Shown: piece after piece, positions 6,986 through 15,843 of the stretch
Numbering within the stretch: the first letter of the stretch is position 1
How the letters are laid out: every line of letters starts with the position of its first letter
Assembly (NCBI GenBank): GCA_903970255.1
Contig: CAJCHM010000068.1
Location: 1-56,635 of the forward strand
From: Acidobacteriota bacterium
GTDB taxonomy: Bacteria > Chlamydiota > Chlamydiia > Chlamydiales > Rhabdochlamydiaceae
Reading direction: 5' to 3'
DNA length: 56,635 nt
The notes under the pieces: model-generated
What the model was told of the DNA's origin: nothing
The model's input: only the letters and a program-made list of their open reading frames with translations
Databases searched by the model: none
Translations under genes and position numbers: made by a program

Positions 6986-9102
6986 TTAAAGTTAAAAAAC
7001 TTTCCGTTTTTCTAGCCTTAACGCTTCCTGTGATTGTCACCATTTTAGCTATCTGGCTCCCCTTTGGTTTTGCATTAACAGGTTTAATCGAAGAGTGGGG
7101 AGTATTGAAAACATTTGTGTCCAGTGGACTCTACTTTATTGCGACTCCGGATAGTCCTTTAGCTGAGCAGTCTTTGCGACCGCTAACAATTCTCCCGCAT
7201 GCAATAGCCTATCTGCTTGACCCTCATTCGTTTGATTATTGGAATGTTTTGTTAATGTTTGCACTTCTTATCAAGGGAAGCGCTGCTAGCCATCTCATCT
7301 GGAAGGCGAGTGGTTCTTTAAAGTGGGCTGTGTTAATGGGGGTATTTGTACTGATTTATCCAGCAGATACGATGCAATTTTCGTTTCGATGTCTGCATAT
7401 CAATTGGGCGGTTGCACTTCTATTACTTGCCAGTTCATTGGTTCTTATTGCTTATGAGAAAAAGAACACCTTTTCTTCTTATGTTTTAAGTCTTCTGGGA
7501 GGAATACTACTATTTGCTTCGTGTTGTATGTATGAAGCGGCTTTGACACTAGTGTTTTTGCCTCATCTCATCCTTTTTGCCAGGGATGGTTTCAAGGTGC
7601 TTTGGCAGGCATTTACAGCTCGGTTAGGGCTGGGGTTAATCTGGTTCTCTGGGGCTGTTTTCTATCTGCTTTATGTGATGATGTTATTTCCTAAATTGAC
7701 CGGGAGTTATCAAGGAGGTCTTATCAGAGATCCGTTAACGACTTTTTTTTCGAATCTTCCTAAATTATTCTGCGTAGGAGCGCTCCGAGGTTTATTTGGA
7801 GGGTGGTTCGATGCTGTTCGGATGGTCTCAACAGAGTTCAGCGGTTATGTCTATCTAATCGTTGCTACGGCAGCAATCTGCACTTTCTTTTTAGTTAAAG
7901 CCAACGCTGCTTTTAAGCCTAAACTTCTGCCTTTGCGCTTAGGGGGCGCTGGTTTGCTCCTGACGCTCCTGGGTTATATGCCATTTTTATTCAATGATTA
8001 TTTTACGACGACCAGTCAGCGGACATTTTACTGGGTAACTCCTGGCGCAGCACTCGTCTGGATTTCCCTTTTAATCCTAATTTCTCGTGACAGGAAATGG
8101 CTTTTGAGATTTGTCGTTCCAGGCTTCATTTTTTTTGGCCTAGGTTCTCAGTTGTTCCAGTTCCACCATTATGTGAAGCTTTGCGATACACAACGCACCC
8201 TCCTTAAGAGTATTGTGGAAAATTTTGATGGGAAGTTGGAGAATAAGACCCTACTGATTCAAGATAAAAGCAATCAGCTGGGCTCCATCTGGATACTTCC
8301 GAAGGAATATCTCTCTAATGCCTTAAGTTATCTCTATGGCCATCCGATTGACTCTGTTGAAATATGCCGTTTACCAAGTTGCGAATGGCAAACTTCGCTT
8401 ACAGAAAGTCGGAGGGGGGTCTGTATTGAAAAGGAGAGCAGTTGGGTATTTCGTTTTCTTGAACCTGTTTCAGGATCGGAACAACATCCGATTGCGACGA
8501 CTAAAGATTTGGAAGTGGTTAAAGATGAGGTCATTACTCTGTGCATCAATTTTAATGGGTCCTCATCGCTAAATCTCACGTTTGATGACCATATAAAAAA
8601 ATTATTAAAAGAGGAAAATGCATCTGCAATACGGTATCGCAGAGTCCTTGCAAGGAATTTTTCTCTATTTAACTTTGGACTTTTCAAAGATCAACACCCT
8701 CAAGATCGCTATAGGTGGAATTTTGGCAAGTGGTGGGGTTTGGATTTACCGATTCGTGGCGCAGGTTGGAATGGGGTTGAATGGACAATAAATAATTTTT
8801 TTCATCAGTCATGGGCACGGCAAAGTCAGCGCAGAGCAACGCTGCATTTTGATTTGACCCCTGCTCAAGGTCGTTATTTCGTACGTGGTAAATTTGCAAA
8901 AATAAAAGATCTTGCTCGTAAAGGGATGCAGATTTCTATCAATCAATCTGAGATTGCATGTGAATGGATTTCCAAGGAGGAATTCCAAGGAGAAATCGAT
9001 CCGGAAATATTGTTATCCGGTGTCAATGAAATTGCTTTTAACTCTCCTAACGCTTCCCTTCATTCGGTAAGGCTAGTATGGTTTGAAGTTTGCCCAAAAT
9101 AA
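6982..9102 (+). CDS. Large polytopic membrane protein, possible GT-C glycosyltransferase
   Basis: 706 residues starting at GTG within the gtrA-like stop codon. Residues 1-400 hold roughly ten to twelve hydrophobic segments. Residues 410-706 are soluble and rich in aromatic and charged residues, probably on the periplasmic side. The layout resembles GT-C sugar transferases that use polyprenyl-phosphate sugars, which fits the coupling to GtrA. No diagnostic acidic motif was found, so the assignment rests on topology and context. It could also be an O-antigen polymerase or a modifying enzyme. Confidence 0.6.
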   Translation: MIKVKKLSVFLALTLPVIVTILAIWLPFGFALTGLIEEWGVLKTFVSSGLYFIATPDSPLAEQSLRPLTILPHAIAYLLDPHSFDYWNVLLMFALLIKGSAASHLIWKASGSLKWAVLMGVFVLIYPADTMQFSFRCLHINWAVALLLLASSLVLIAYEKKNTFSSYVLSLLGGILLFASCCMYEAALTLVFLPHLILFARDGFKVLWQAFTARLGLGLIWFSGAVFYLLYVMMLFPKLTGSYQGGLIRDPLTTFFSNLPKLFCVGALRGLFGGWFDAVRMVSTEFSGYVYLIVATAAICTFFLVKANAAFKPKLLPLRLGGAGLLLTLLGYMPFLFNDYFTTTSQRTFYWVTPGAALVWISLLILISRDRKWLLRFVVPGFIFFGLGSQLFQFHHYVKLCDTQRTLLKSIVENFDGKLENKTLLIQDKSNQLGSIWILPKEYLSNALSYLYGHPIDSVEICRLPSCEWQTSLTESRRGVCIEKESSWVFRFLEPVSGSEQHPIATTKDLEVVKDEVITLCINFNGSSSLNLTFDDHIKKLLKEENASAIRYRRVLARNFSLFNFGLFKDQHPQDRYRWNFGKWWGLDLPIRGAGWNGVEWTINNFFHQSWARQSQRRATLHFDLTPAQGRYFVRGKFAKIKDLARKGMQISINQSEIACEWISKEEFQGEIDPEILLSGVNEIAFNSPNASLHSVRLVWFEVCPK

Positions 9103-9187
9103 TCCTATTTCAATGCTTCCCAGGAAAAGAGGTTGACGCATTTCCATTCTCTAAATTATTGTTTTTTTAATTTTCTATTTTCTTTGG

Positions 9188-10297
9188 TTGGATAACTTGT
9201 TACAGCAAATCAATGACCTCTCAGCAAAACTCAAGTCTCATCAAGCCCAAATTCGACCCGCCATTGATCGAGTGTTAGGCCGTGGATGGCTAGTTCTCGG
9301 GCCTGAGGTAGAACAGTTTGAAAAATCGTTTGCAGCCTATCTTGGAGCAAATCATTGTGTGGGGGTTGCCAATGGAACAGATGCGATTGAATTGGCTCTA
9401 AAAGCTGTTGGAATTGCCTCAAACGACCGCGTTGCAACTGTTGCCAATGCGGGGATGTACACTACCATTGCAATAGTTACCATTGGTGCCGAGCCTTTTT
9501 TTCTAGATGTGGATTACGAAACTCATGTGATGACACTTTCAGAGGTTGTGCGCGCTGTAGAAGCAGGTGTTAAAGCTGTTGTTGCCACTCATCTTTATGG
9601 GCTTGCAATCGCAGAAATTGCCTCGATTGCGCAGTATTGCGCGAAAAAGAATATTCCTCTCATCGAAGATTGTGCTCAAGCACATGGTGCGCAAATAGAT
9701 GGGAAGTTTGTCGGAACCTTTGGGAGTATTAGCTGTTTTAGTTTTTATCCTACCAAAAATCTTGGAGCTTTAGGGGATGGGGGAGCAGTTGTTACCAACT
9801 ACCCACTGCTTGATGAAAGATTAAGACGGTTGCGCCAATATGGATGGATTACAAAGTATCATGTGCAAATAGCCGGGGCCCGTAATAGCCGTTTGGATGA
9901 AATACAGGCAGCTGTTCTCTTAGATCTATTGCCTCATTTGGATGAGGCTAATGATAGACGGCGAGAAATTGCAGATCGCTATAGTAGACAGATCCTTTGC
10001 CCTAATCTAACCGTTCCGATTGTGCGGGGGAAAGAAAATGTGGCGCATCTCTATGTGATTTGTGCTTTAAAACGGGAAGATTTGCGCGAGCATTTACGTA
10101 AGCACAATATAGCGTCCGATGTGCATTATCCGATTCCCGATCATCGTCAGTTCTTGTTTGGAAGCCGTTTTGCTCAGATCCATTTACCAAATACGGAAAG
10201 ATTAGCAGGTGAAATTCTCACTTTGCCCTGTTATCCACAGATGAGTAATGAAGCAGTAGATCGCGTGATTGCGGCAATCAATGGTTGGCAAAGATGA
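9188..10297 (+). CDS. DegT/DnrJ/EryC1-type sugar aminotransferase (FdtB/QdtB-like)
   Basis: 369 residues. PLP lysine K190 lies in FSFYPTKNLGALGDGG, and the cofactor-stacking segment IEDCAQAHGA is at 159-168. These enzymes transfer an amino group from glutamate to a keto sugar nucleotide. The isomerase/acetyltransferase fusion two genes downstream suggests a 3-keto-6-deoxyhexose substrate, giving a 3-amino-3,6-dideoxy sugar. The start codon is TTG at 9188 with no clear ribosome-binding site; no nearby ATG gives a full domain. The next gene overlaps by 4 bp. This gene opens the tightly coupled run that ends at 16889. Confidence 0.88.
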   Translation: MDNLLQQINDLSAKLKSHQAQIRPAIDRVLGRGWLVLGPEVEQFEKSFAAYLGANHCVGVANGTDAIELALKAVGIASNDRVATVANAGMYTTIAIVTIGAEPFFLDVDYETHVMTLSEVVRAVEAGVKAVVATHLYGLAIAEIASIAQYCAKKNIPLIEDCAQAHGAQIDGKFVGTFGSISCFSFYPTKNLGALGDGGAVVTNYPLLDERLRRLRQYGWITKYHVQIAGARNSRLDEIQAAVLLDLLPHLDEANDRRREIADRYSRQILCPNLTVPIVRGKENVAHLYVICALKREDLREHLRKHNIASDVHYPIPDHRQFLFGSRFAQIHLPNTERLAGEILTLPCYPQMSNEAVDRVIAAINGWQR

Positions 10298-11349
10298 AAT
10301 ACTCGATCATCATTCCAGTTTATAAAAACCAAGCTTCTATTCCCCGGTTGCTTGAAGCAATCACCTCAATCAACAAACATTTGAATGATCAACTCGAAGC
10401 TGTTTTTGTCGTAGATGGCAGCCCAGATAGATCTTATGAACTATTGCGCAGAGGAATGGATGGTTTGGGATTTCCGGCTCAACTTTTAACCCATTCGCGC
10501 AATTTTGGTTCTTTTCCAGCAATTCGTACAGGCTTAATGGCAGCAAGAGGAAGTTATTTTGCAGTGATGGCTGCCGATTTGCAAGAACCCTTACAGCTGA
10601 TTATCGATTTTTTTACTGCTCTTAGCTTCGATGAGTGCGATGTGGTGATTGGTGCTCGACTTAAGCGTTCCGATCCCTTCTTTTCTCGCTTGGCTTCCGG
10701 ACTTTTTTGGAATCTGTACCGTCGTCTGATGGTTTCTGAAATGCCTGACGGGGGAGTTGATGTATTTGGTTGCAATCAAGTTTTCCGACAGCACTTGCTC
10801 AAGTTGGAAGAATCGCGCTCCTCATTGATTGCGCTTATTTTTTGGCTAGGATTTCGACGAAAACAGGTTAACTATCAAAGACAGCAACGGCAGGAAGGAA
10901 AATCAGCGTGGACGTTAACAAAGAAAATTAACTACATGATGGACAGTATCTTTGCGTTTACCGACTATCCCATTCGCCTCTTGATGCGTGTGGGGGCTAT
11001 TGGTTCAACCCTTGCTTTATTTTTTGGGGCTCTTGTATTGGTCGCGCGCTTGTATGGATGGATTCATGTGCCCGGATATGCACCTATCATGTTTGCAGTA
11101 TTATTTTTAGGGACGCTCAATCTATTCTGTTTAGGATTGGTGGGAACATATGCTTGGCGAGGTTATGAAAATAGTAAGCAGCGACCCTTGGCAGTTGTAG
11201 CGACAACCTATACCAATCAATGGGGTGATGAAAATGAAAATGTTAGAGTGTATCCACAAGGCAGCAGATGTCACATCCCCTCAAATCGGAGCGGGAACGA
11301 AAATTTGGCAGTATGTGGTGATTTTACCCGGTGCGAAAATCGGGAGTGA
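10294..11349 (+). CDS. GtrB/DPM1-type polyprenyl-phosphate glycosyltransferase
   Basis: About 351 residues from the ATG overlapping the upstream stop codon. The GT-A domain has [22 protein letters not shown] and AADLQEP. Two membrane helices follow at roughly 235-290, the layout of GtrB and ArnC enzymes that load a sugar onto undecaprenyl phosphate. The last 40 or so residues are low in family character and overlap the next gene by about 120 bp, unlike the 1-11 bp overlaps elsewhere in the run. A small frameshift near 11230 that removed the original stop is possible. Partner candidates are the GtrA-like protein and the 706-residue membrane protein. Confidence 0.88.
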   Translation: MKYSIIIPVYKNQASIPRLLEAITSINKHLNDQLEAVFVVDGSPDRSYELLRRGMDGLGFPAQLLTHSRNFGSFPAIRTGLMAARGSYFAVMAADLQEPLQLIIDFFTALSFDECDVVIGARLKRSDPFFSRLASGLFWNLYRRLMVSEMPDGGVDVFGCNQVFRQHLLKLEESRSSLIALIFWLGFRRKQVNYQRQQRQEGKSAWTLTKKINYMMDSIFAFTDYPIRLLMRVGAIGSTLALFFGALVLVARLYGWIHVPGYAPIMFAVLFLGTLNLFCLGLVGTYAWRGYENSKQRPLAVVATTYTNQWGDENENVRVYPQGSRCHIPSNRSGNENLAVCGDFTRCENRE

Positions 11350-12184
11350 GGGGAATATTTGCTCCCATTGCTTGATTGAAAATGATGTGATCATTGGGGA
11401 TAGAGTAACGATTAAGTCGGGTGTTCAACTTTGGGATGGGATTGAAATTGGCCATGATGTTTTTATTGGGCCTAATGTGACATTTACTAATGACAAATTT
11501 CCTCGCTCTAAAATATATCCGGAAAAATTTCTCAAAACGCGGATTGAAGATGGGGCCTCTATTGGCGGAGGAGCAGTTATCTTGCCTGGAATCACCATTG
11601 GAAGAGGAAGCATGATTGGTGCAGGAGCAGTAGTGACAAAATCCGTGCCTCCTTTTGCAATTGTAACAGGCTCTCCGGCGCGCATTGTGCGTTATGTGGA
11701 ATCTGGAAGTACTTTGCATCGCTCTACTGCTTTACAACCCTCTTTCCCTTCAGAAAAAGCTTCTGTCCGGTTGGGAGTGGGAGATGTTGCGGTCCACCGA
11801 CTTAAGCGGATTCATGACTTAAGGGGAGACTTATCCGCTGGGGAATTTCCTATAGATATTCCTTTTGAGCCTAAAAGATATTTCCTTGTTTTTAAGGTAC
11901 CAAGTAAAGAGACGCGAGGTGAGCATGCGCATCGTAGATGCCATCAATTTCTAATCTGTGTTCAAGGTAGTTGTTCGGTTGTTGTGGATGATGGATCGCG
12001 TCGAGCGGAAGTTGTTTTGGATGCACCGGATAAAGGAATTTATTTACCTCCTTTAATTTGGGGAACACAGTACAATTACTCAACTGATGCTGTCCTTTTG
12101 GTGTTTACCTCTGACTATTATGATGCGGATGACTATATCCGAAATTACTCAGATTTTTGCAAAATTACAAAAGAAACTAACTGA
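11228..12184 (+). CDS. WxcM-like fusion: hexapeptide acyltransferase plus FdtA/QdtA-type isomerase
   Basis: About 318 residues. Residues 8-155 are left-handed beta-helix repeats ([28 protein letters not shown]) with [14 protein letters not shown], typical of sugar N-acetyltransferases. Residues 180-318 are a cupin with [17 protein letters not shown] and [13 protein letters not shown], typical of dTDP-4-keto-6-deoxyglucose 3,4-ketoisomerases. Such two-domain proteins (WxcM) perform the first and last steps of Fuc3NAc/Qui3NAc synthesis, with the DegT enzyme in between. Several start codons are possible (GTG 11225, ATG 11228, 11234, 11240). The stop overlaps the next ATG. Confidence 0.85.
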   Translation: MKMKMLECIHKAADVTSPQIGAGTKIWQYVVILPGAKIGSEGNICSHCLIENDVIIGDRVTIKSGVQLWDGIEIGHDVFIGPNVTFTNDKFPRSKIYPEKFLKTRIEDGASIGGGAVILPGITIGRGSMIGAGAVVTKSVPPFAIVTGSPARIVRYVESGSTLHRSTALQPSFPSEKASVRLGVGDVAVHRLKRIHDLRGDLSAGEFPIDIPFEPKRYFLVFKVPSKETRGEHAHRRCHQFLICVQGSCSVVVDDGSRRAEVVLDAPDKGIYLPPLIWGTQYNYSTDAVLLVFTSDYYDADDYIRNYSDFCKITKETN

Positions 12185-13188
12185 TGAAAAAGTATTGGAT
12201 CAATAAGAACGTATTTATTACAGGAGCCTCTGGGTTTTTAGGTTATTGGCTCACGAAAGCTCTTGTTCAGAAAAAAGCAAATGTTGTTGTTCTAATCAGA
12301 GATTGCGACCCTCAAACCCCTCTTTTTAGGAGCAAACTGATTGAAAAAACACGCGTCGTACAGGGTGCATTAGAAGATTATGCTTCTCTTGAGCGGGGGA
12401 TTAATGAGCATGAAATTGATTCTGTATTTCATTTGGGCGCTCAGACCATTGTAGGAACAGCCCTACGTAACCCTTTATCGACATTTGAGAGCAATATCAG
12501 AGGGACATACAATCTGATGGAAGCATGTCGCCAGCATAAGTCTTTGGTTAAACGGATCGTTGTTGCATCCAGTGATAAAGCTTATGGTTCAAGTGAAGTT
12601 TTGCCCTATACCGAAGAGATGCCTCTCAAAGGGGAGCATCCTTACGATGTTTCTAAATCGTGCACTGATCTGATTGCTCATACCTATCATCATACCTACG
12701 GTTTGCCCATTGCCATCGCCAGGTGTGGTAATCTTTATGGGGGTGGAGACTTAAACTGGAGTCGTCTTATTCCCGGGACGATCAGAAATTTTTTCCTGAA
12801 AGAATCCCCTGTGATTCGCAGTGATGGGAGTTGCACTAGAGATTATTTGTATGTTGAAGATGCAGTACATGCGTATCTTATGCTAGCTTCCCAAGTGCAC
12901 CAAGAAAATATTTCCGGGCAGGCCTTTAATTTTGGGCCAAGTGCCCCTACCTCTGTATTGAACATTGTCAGCGTTTTGCAGCGCCTGATGCACTCTACCG
13001 ATCTGGAGCCTACGATTTTAGGCGATGCAAGAGGGGAGATTAAGGATCAAAGTTTGGATTCCAGCAAGGCAAAGAACAGGTTGGGATGGGAGCCTTTATT
13101 TGGTCTTGATGAGGGGTTACAGCGCACGGTTGAGTGGTATACCCATTACCTACAGGAAATGGCTGCAGAGGAGCTCTGCTGCGTATGA
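12184..13188 (+). CDS. rfbG: CDP-glucose 4,6-dehydratase-like SDR
   Basis: 334 residues of an extended short-chain dehydrogenase. NAD motif TGASGFLG (13-20), the serine of VASSDKAYG and the YDVSK tyrosine-lysine pair form the active site. RCGNLYGGGDLNWSRLIPG matches the RfbG pattern GNVIGGGD..LDRLVPD. The expected reaction turns CDP-glucose into CDP-4-keto-6-deoxyglucose, using the product of RfbF. Another NDP-sugar dehydratase or epimerase role is possible because the family is large. ATG shares its first base with the upstream stop; the next gene overlaps by 4 bp. Confidence 0.82.
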   Translation: MKKYWINKNVFITGASGFLGYWLTKALVQKKANVVVLIRDCDPQTPLFRSKLIEKTRVVQGALEDYASLERGINEHEIDSVFHLGAQTIVGTALRNPLSTFESNIRGTYNLMEACRQHKSLVKRIVVASSDKAYGSSEVLPYTEEMPLKGEHPYDVSKSCTDLIAHTYHHTYGLPIAIARCGNLYGGGDLNWSRLIPGTIRNFFLKESPVIRSDGSCTRDYLYVEDAVHAYLMLASQVHQENISGQAFNFGPSAPTSVLNIVSVLQRLMHSTDLEPTILGDARGEIKDQSLDSSKAKNRLGWEPLFGLDEGLQRTVEWYTHYLQEMAAEELCCV

Positions 13189-14426
13189 TTGCAAACCATG
13201 ATGCTTGCCGTTTTTGTCAAAATCCTCTAGAGCACTCCTTTTGCGATTTAGGATTAACTCCTTTATCTAATTCTTATCTGTCGAAAGATGAGTTAGAAAA
13301 GGGGGAGATGTTTTACCCTCTCCACGCATATGTTTGTTCCCATTGCTATTTGGTCCAGGTCAAACAATATGAACTTCCTCAGAATATTTTTAGCGACTAC
13401 GCCTACTTTTCTTCTTATTCCGATAGTTGGCTTAAGCACTGCCAGTTCTATGCTCTAAAAATGATCGATCGATGGAAACTCGATTCTTCAAAGCAGGTGA
13501 TTGAAATTGCAAGCAATGATGGGTACTTGCTGCAATATTTTAAGGAAAGAGCCATCCCTGTTCTTGGGATCGAACCTGCAGCAAATGTGGCTAAAGTAGC
13601 GGAGGAAAAATGCATCCCTACCTTGGTCGAGTTTTTTTCGACCCGCCTTGCTCAACAATTGCGGGAAAAAAATGTGCAGGCAGATCTGCTCATTGGTAAC
13701 AACGTTTTAGCCCATGTCCCCGATCTGAATGGTTTTGTACAGGGGATGAAGATTTTGCTTAAAGCAGGCGGGGTCATTACGATGGAATTTCCCCACTTGC
13801 TTCAGCTTATATTAAGTAATCAGTTTGATACGATTTATCATGAACATTTTTCTTATTTTTCTCTTCTATGTGCCAAAAAAATTTTTAAGGCGCAGGGCTT
13901 AAAAATATTTGATGTGGAAGAGCTTAGCACCCATGGAGGTTCATTGAGGATCTATGCTGGGCATGAGGAAGATCGAGAAAAACCTGTTTCTGAAAAGGTG
14001 GTGGCTATTTTAGAAAGGGAGCGTCAGATGCAATTCGAGGATCTTGATGGATATCTTTCCTTTTCTCTTGGTGTCCAGCAGTTGAAGTCGGATTTGGTTC
14101 GCTTTTTTCTCAATTGTAAGAAGCAAGGGAAAAAAATTATTGGCTATGGAGCTCCTGCAAAGGGGAACACTTTACTCAATTTCTGCGGCATCCGTTCTGA
14201 ATTTCTTGAATTTACAGTCGATAAAAGCCCGCATAAGCAAGGGCATTTTCTGCCGGGAACTCACATTCCCATCTTTTCAGTTGATGCTATCGCTAAAAAT
14301 AAACCTGATTATCTTTTCATCCTCCCTTGGAACTTAAAAGAAGAAATCATGGAACAAATGGGATTCATCCGTGAATGGGGGGGGCAGTTTGTGGTTCCTA
14401 TCCCGAAGCTGGAGATTCTGAAGTGA
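13185..14426 (+). CDS. Sugar C-methyltransferase (TylC3/NovU-like)
   Basis: 413 residues from the ATG at 13185, which overlaps the upstream stop as ATGA and matches the usual family length. Cysteines C8, C11, C51 and C54 form the zinc site. The middle is an SAM-binding domain (VIEIASNDGYLLQ, LGIEPAANVA). The C-terminal part has YGAPAKGNTLLN, diagnostic of this C-methyltransferase family. These enzymes add a methyl carbon, usually at C-3 of a 4-keto-6-deoxy NDP-sugar, producing branched sugars such as mycarose precursors. In this operon the CDP-4-keto-6-deoxy sugar made by RfbF and RfbG is the likely acceptor. Confidence 0.9.
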   Translation: MIANHDACRFCQNPLEHSFCDLGLTPLSNSYLSKDELEKGEMFYPLHAYVCSHCYLVQVKQYELPQNIFSDYAYFSSYSDSWLKHCQFYALKMIDRWKLDSSKQVIEIASNDGYLLQYFKERAIPVLGIEPAANVAKVAEEKCIPTLVEFFSTRLAQQLREKNVQADLLIGNNVLAHVPDLNGFVQGMKILLKAGGVITMEFPHLLQLILSNQFDTIYHEHFSYFSLLCAKKIFKAQGLKIFDVEELSTHGGSLRIYAGHEEDREKPVSEKVVAILERERQMQFEDLDGYLSFSLGVQQLKSDLVRFFLNCKKQGKKIIGYGAPAKGNTLLNFCGIRSEFLEFTVDKSPHKQGHFLPGTHIPIFSVDAIAKNKPDYLFILPWNLKEEIMEQMGFIREWGGQFVVPIPKLEILK

Positions 14427-14950
14427 AATTTTTACCTCTGCGCTTGGTTGGCTCCTATCTCATTGAACCGGAACAGATTGAAGATGAGAGAGGTTTTTTT
14501 GCCCGTACCTTTTGTCAAAAGCAATTTCAGGAAATGGGGCTAAAGCTCCCTCTTGAACAGTGCAGTCTCTCTTTTAATCGCAAGAAGGGAACCTTAAGAG
14601 GAATGCATTTTCAAAAACCTCCTCATTCCGAGGCAAAGTTGGTGCGTTGCACAAGCGGCAAGATCTATGATGTGATCATTGATTTGCGCGCCGGCTCATC
14701 TACCTATAAGCATTGGGAGAGTGTGATTCTTTCTGCACAGAATCGGAATATGCTCTATGTTCCTGAAGGATTTGCTCATGGGTTTCAAACTTTAGAAGAT
14801 GATTCGGAGGTTTTTTATCAGATTTCTTATCCTTATGTCCCTGAAAGTGCTTTTGGGCTAAGATGGAATGATCCGGCAATTGGTATCGTTTGGCCAAAGG
14901 AGGTGAGTGTGATTTCTCCTAAAGACTTGCAATATCCCAATTTAATATGA
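14423..14950 (+). CDS. dTDP-4-dehydrorhamnose 3,5-epimerase family protein
   Basis: 175 residues from GTG at 14423, inside the previous stop codon (GTGA); a longer reading from 14375 would overlap the methyltransferase by 52 bp. Catalytic positions match RmlC: H62 in RGMHFQ, K72, and Y132. It is a second RmlC-type enzyme in the window, distinct from the one at 22145. Next to the C-methyltransferase it probably epimerises the methylated CDP-sugar at C-3 or C-5, as TylCVII-type enzymes do. The next gene overlaps by 4 bp. Confidence 0.87.
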   Translation: MKFLPLRLVGSYLIEPEQIEDERGFFARTFCQKQFQEMGLKLPLEQCSLSFNRKKGTLRGMHFQKPPHSEAKLVRCTSGKIYDVIIDLRAGSSTYKHWESVILSAQNRNMLYVPEGFAHGFQTLEDDSEVFYQISYPYVPESAFGLRWNDPAIGIVWPKEVSVISPKDLQYPNLI

Positions 14951-15843
14951 AAAAAGTCATGATCACAGGAGCCAGTGGATTCATTGGAAGGCACACTCTT
15001 CCTTTGCTTAAAAAAAAGGGGTATGAAGTTTATGCCATTTCCTCTCAAAGAGGATCGGGCAGTGTCGATGGAGTTCATTGGATTCAGTGGGATCTACTAG
15101 GAAATGGCTCGATAAATGAGCTCCTCTTACAATGTAGGCCAACTCACTTGCTTCATTTTGCGTGGGAGGCAACTCCTGGGAAATTTTGGAGATCGATTGA
15201 TAACTTGAAGTGGCTAAAGTCAAGCATTGATCTCATCGAGGCCTTTGCTCTTCAGGGAGGGCAAAGAGCTGTTTTTGCAGGAACTTGTGCAGAATACGAC
15301 TGGAGTGGTGTGCACTTTCAAGAAAACACCACTCGATGCATTCCTCAGAATCTCTATGGATCATCGAAGTTGGCATTATCCCTTATTGTAGATCCCCTTG
15401 CCAAACAGATGGGGTTTAGCCAAGCATGGGGGAGGATTTTCTATCTCTATGGACCTCATGAATCCCCGCAACGTTTTGTTTCTTCTGTGATTGGAGGGTT
15501 GCTGCAAAGAAAGAAAATTCCTTGTTCTCATGGGGGCCAAATCCGAGATTTTCTCCATGTGCAAGATGTCGCAGATGCCTTTGTTGCACTCCTAGACTCC
15601 ACTATCGAGGGTACACTTAATATTGCCTCTGGCGTTGGAGTTGCTTTAAGGGAGATCATCTCTCACATTACAAATCAGCTAGGAGGGGAAGATTTAATTG
15701 AGTTTGGCGCTTTAGCCGCTCCTAAAAATGACCCTCCTGTTCTTGTAGCCACGACTGATAGGCTAAAAAGTGAGCTTGGGTGGGTTCCCTATTTTACCCT
15801 TGAAGAGGGGTTAAAGGATGCAATTTCTTGGTGGAAAGGTTGA
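14947..15843 (+). CDS. NAD(P)-dependent sugar epimerase/4-ketoreductase (SDR)
   Basis: 298 residues with the nucleotide-binding motif TGASGFIG (7-14), the YGSSK active-site pair and the late motif RDFLHVQDVADAFVAL. In operons of this type such an SDR reduces the C-4 keto group and finishes the deoxysugar. It is coupled at both ends by short overlaps. The substrate is inferred from the neighbours (branched CDP-6-deoxyhexose). Confidence 0.85.
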   Translation: MKKVMITGASGFIGRHTLPLLKKKGYEVYAISSQRGSGSVDGVHWIQWDLLGNGSINELLLQCRPTHLLHFAWEATPGKFWRSIDNLKWLKSSIDLIEAFALQGGQRAVFAGTCAEYDWSGVHFQENTTRCIPQNLYGSSKLALSLIVDPLAKQMGFSQAWGRIFYLYGPHESPQRFVSSVIGGLLQRKKIPCSHGGQIRDFLHVQDVADAFVALLDSTIEGTLNIASGVGVALREIISHITNQLGGEDLIEFGALAAPKNDPPVLVATTDRLKSELGWVPYFTLEEGLKDAISWWKG

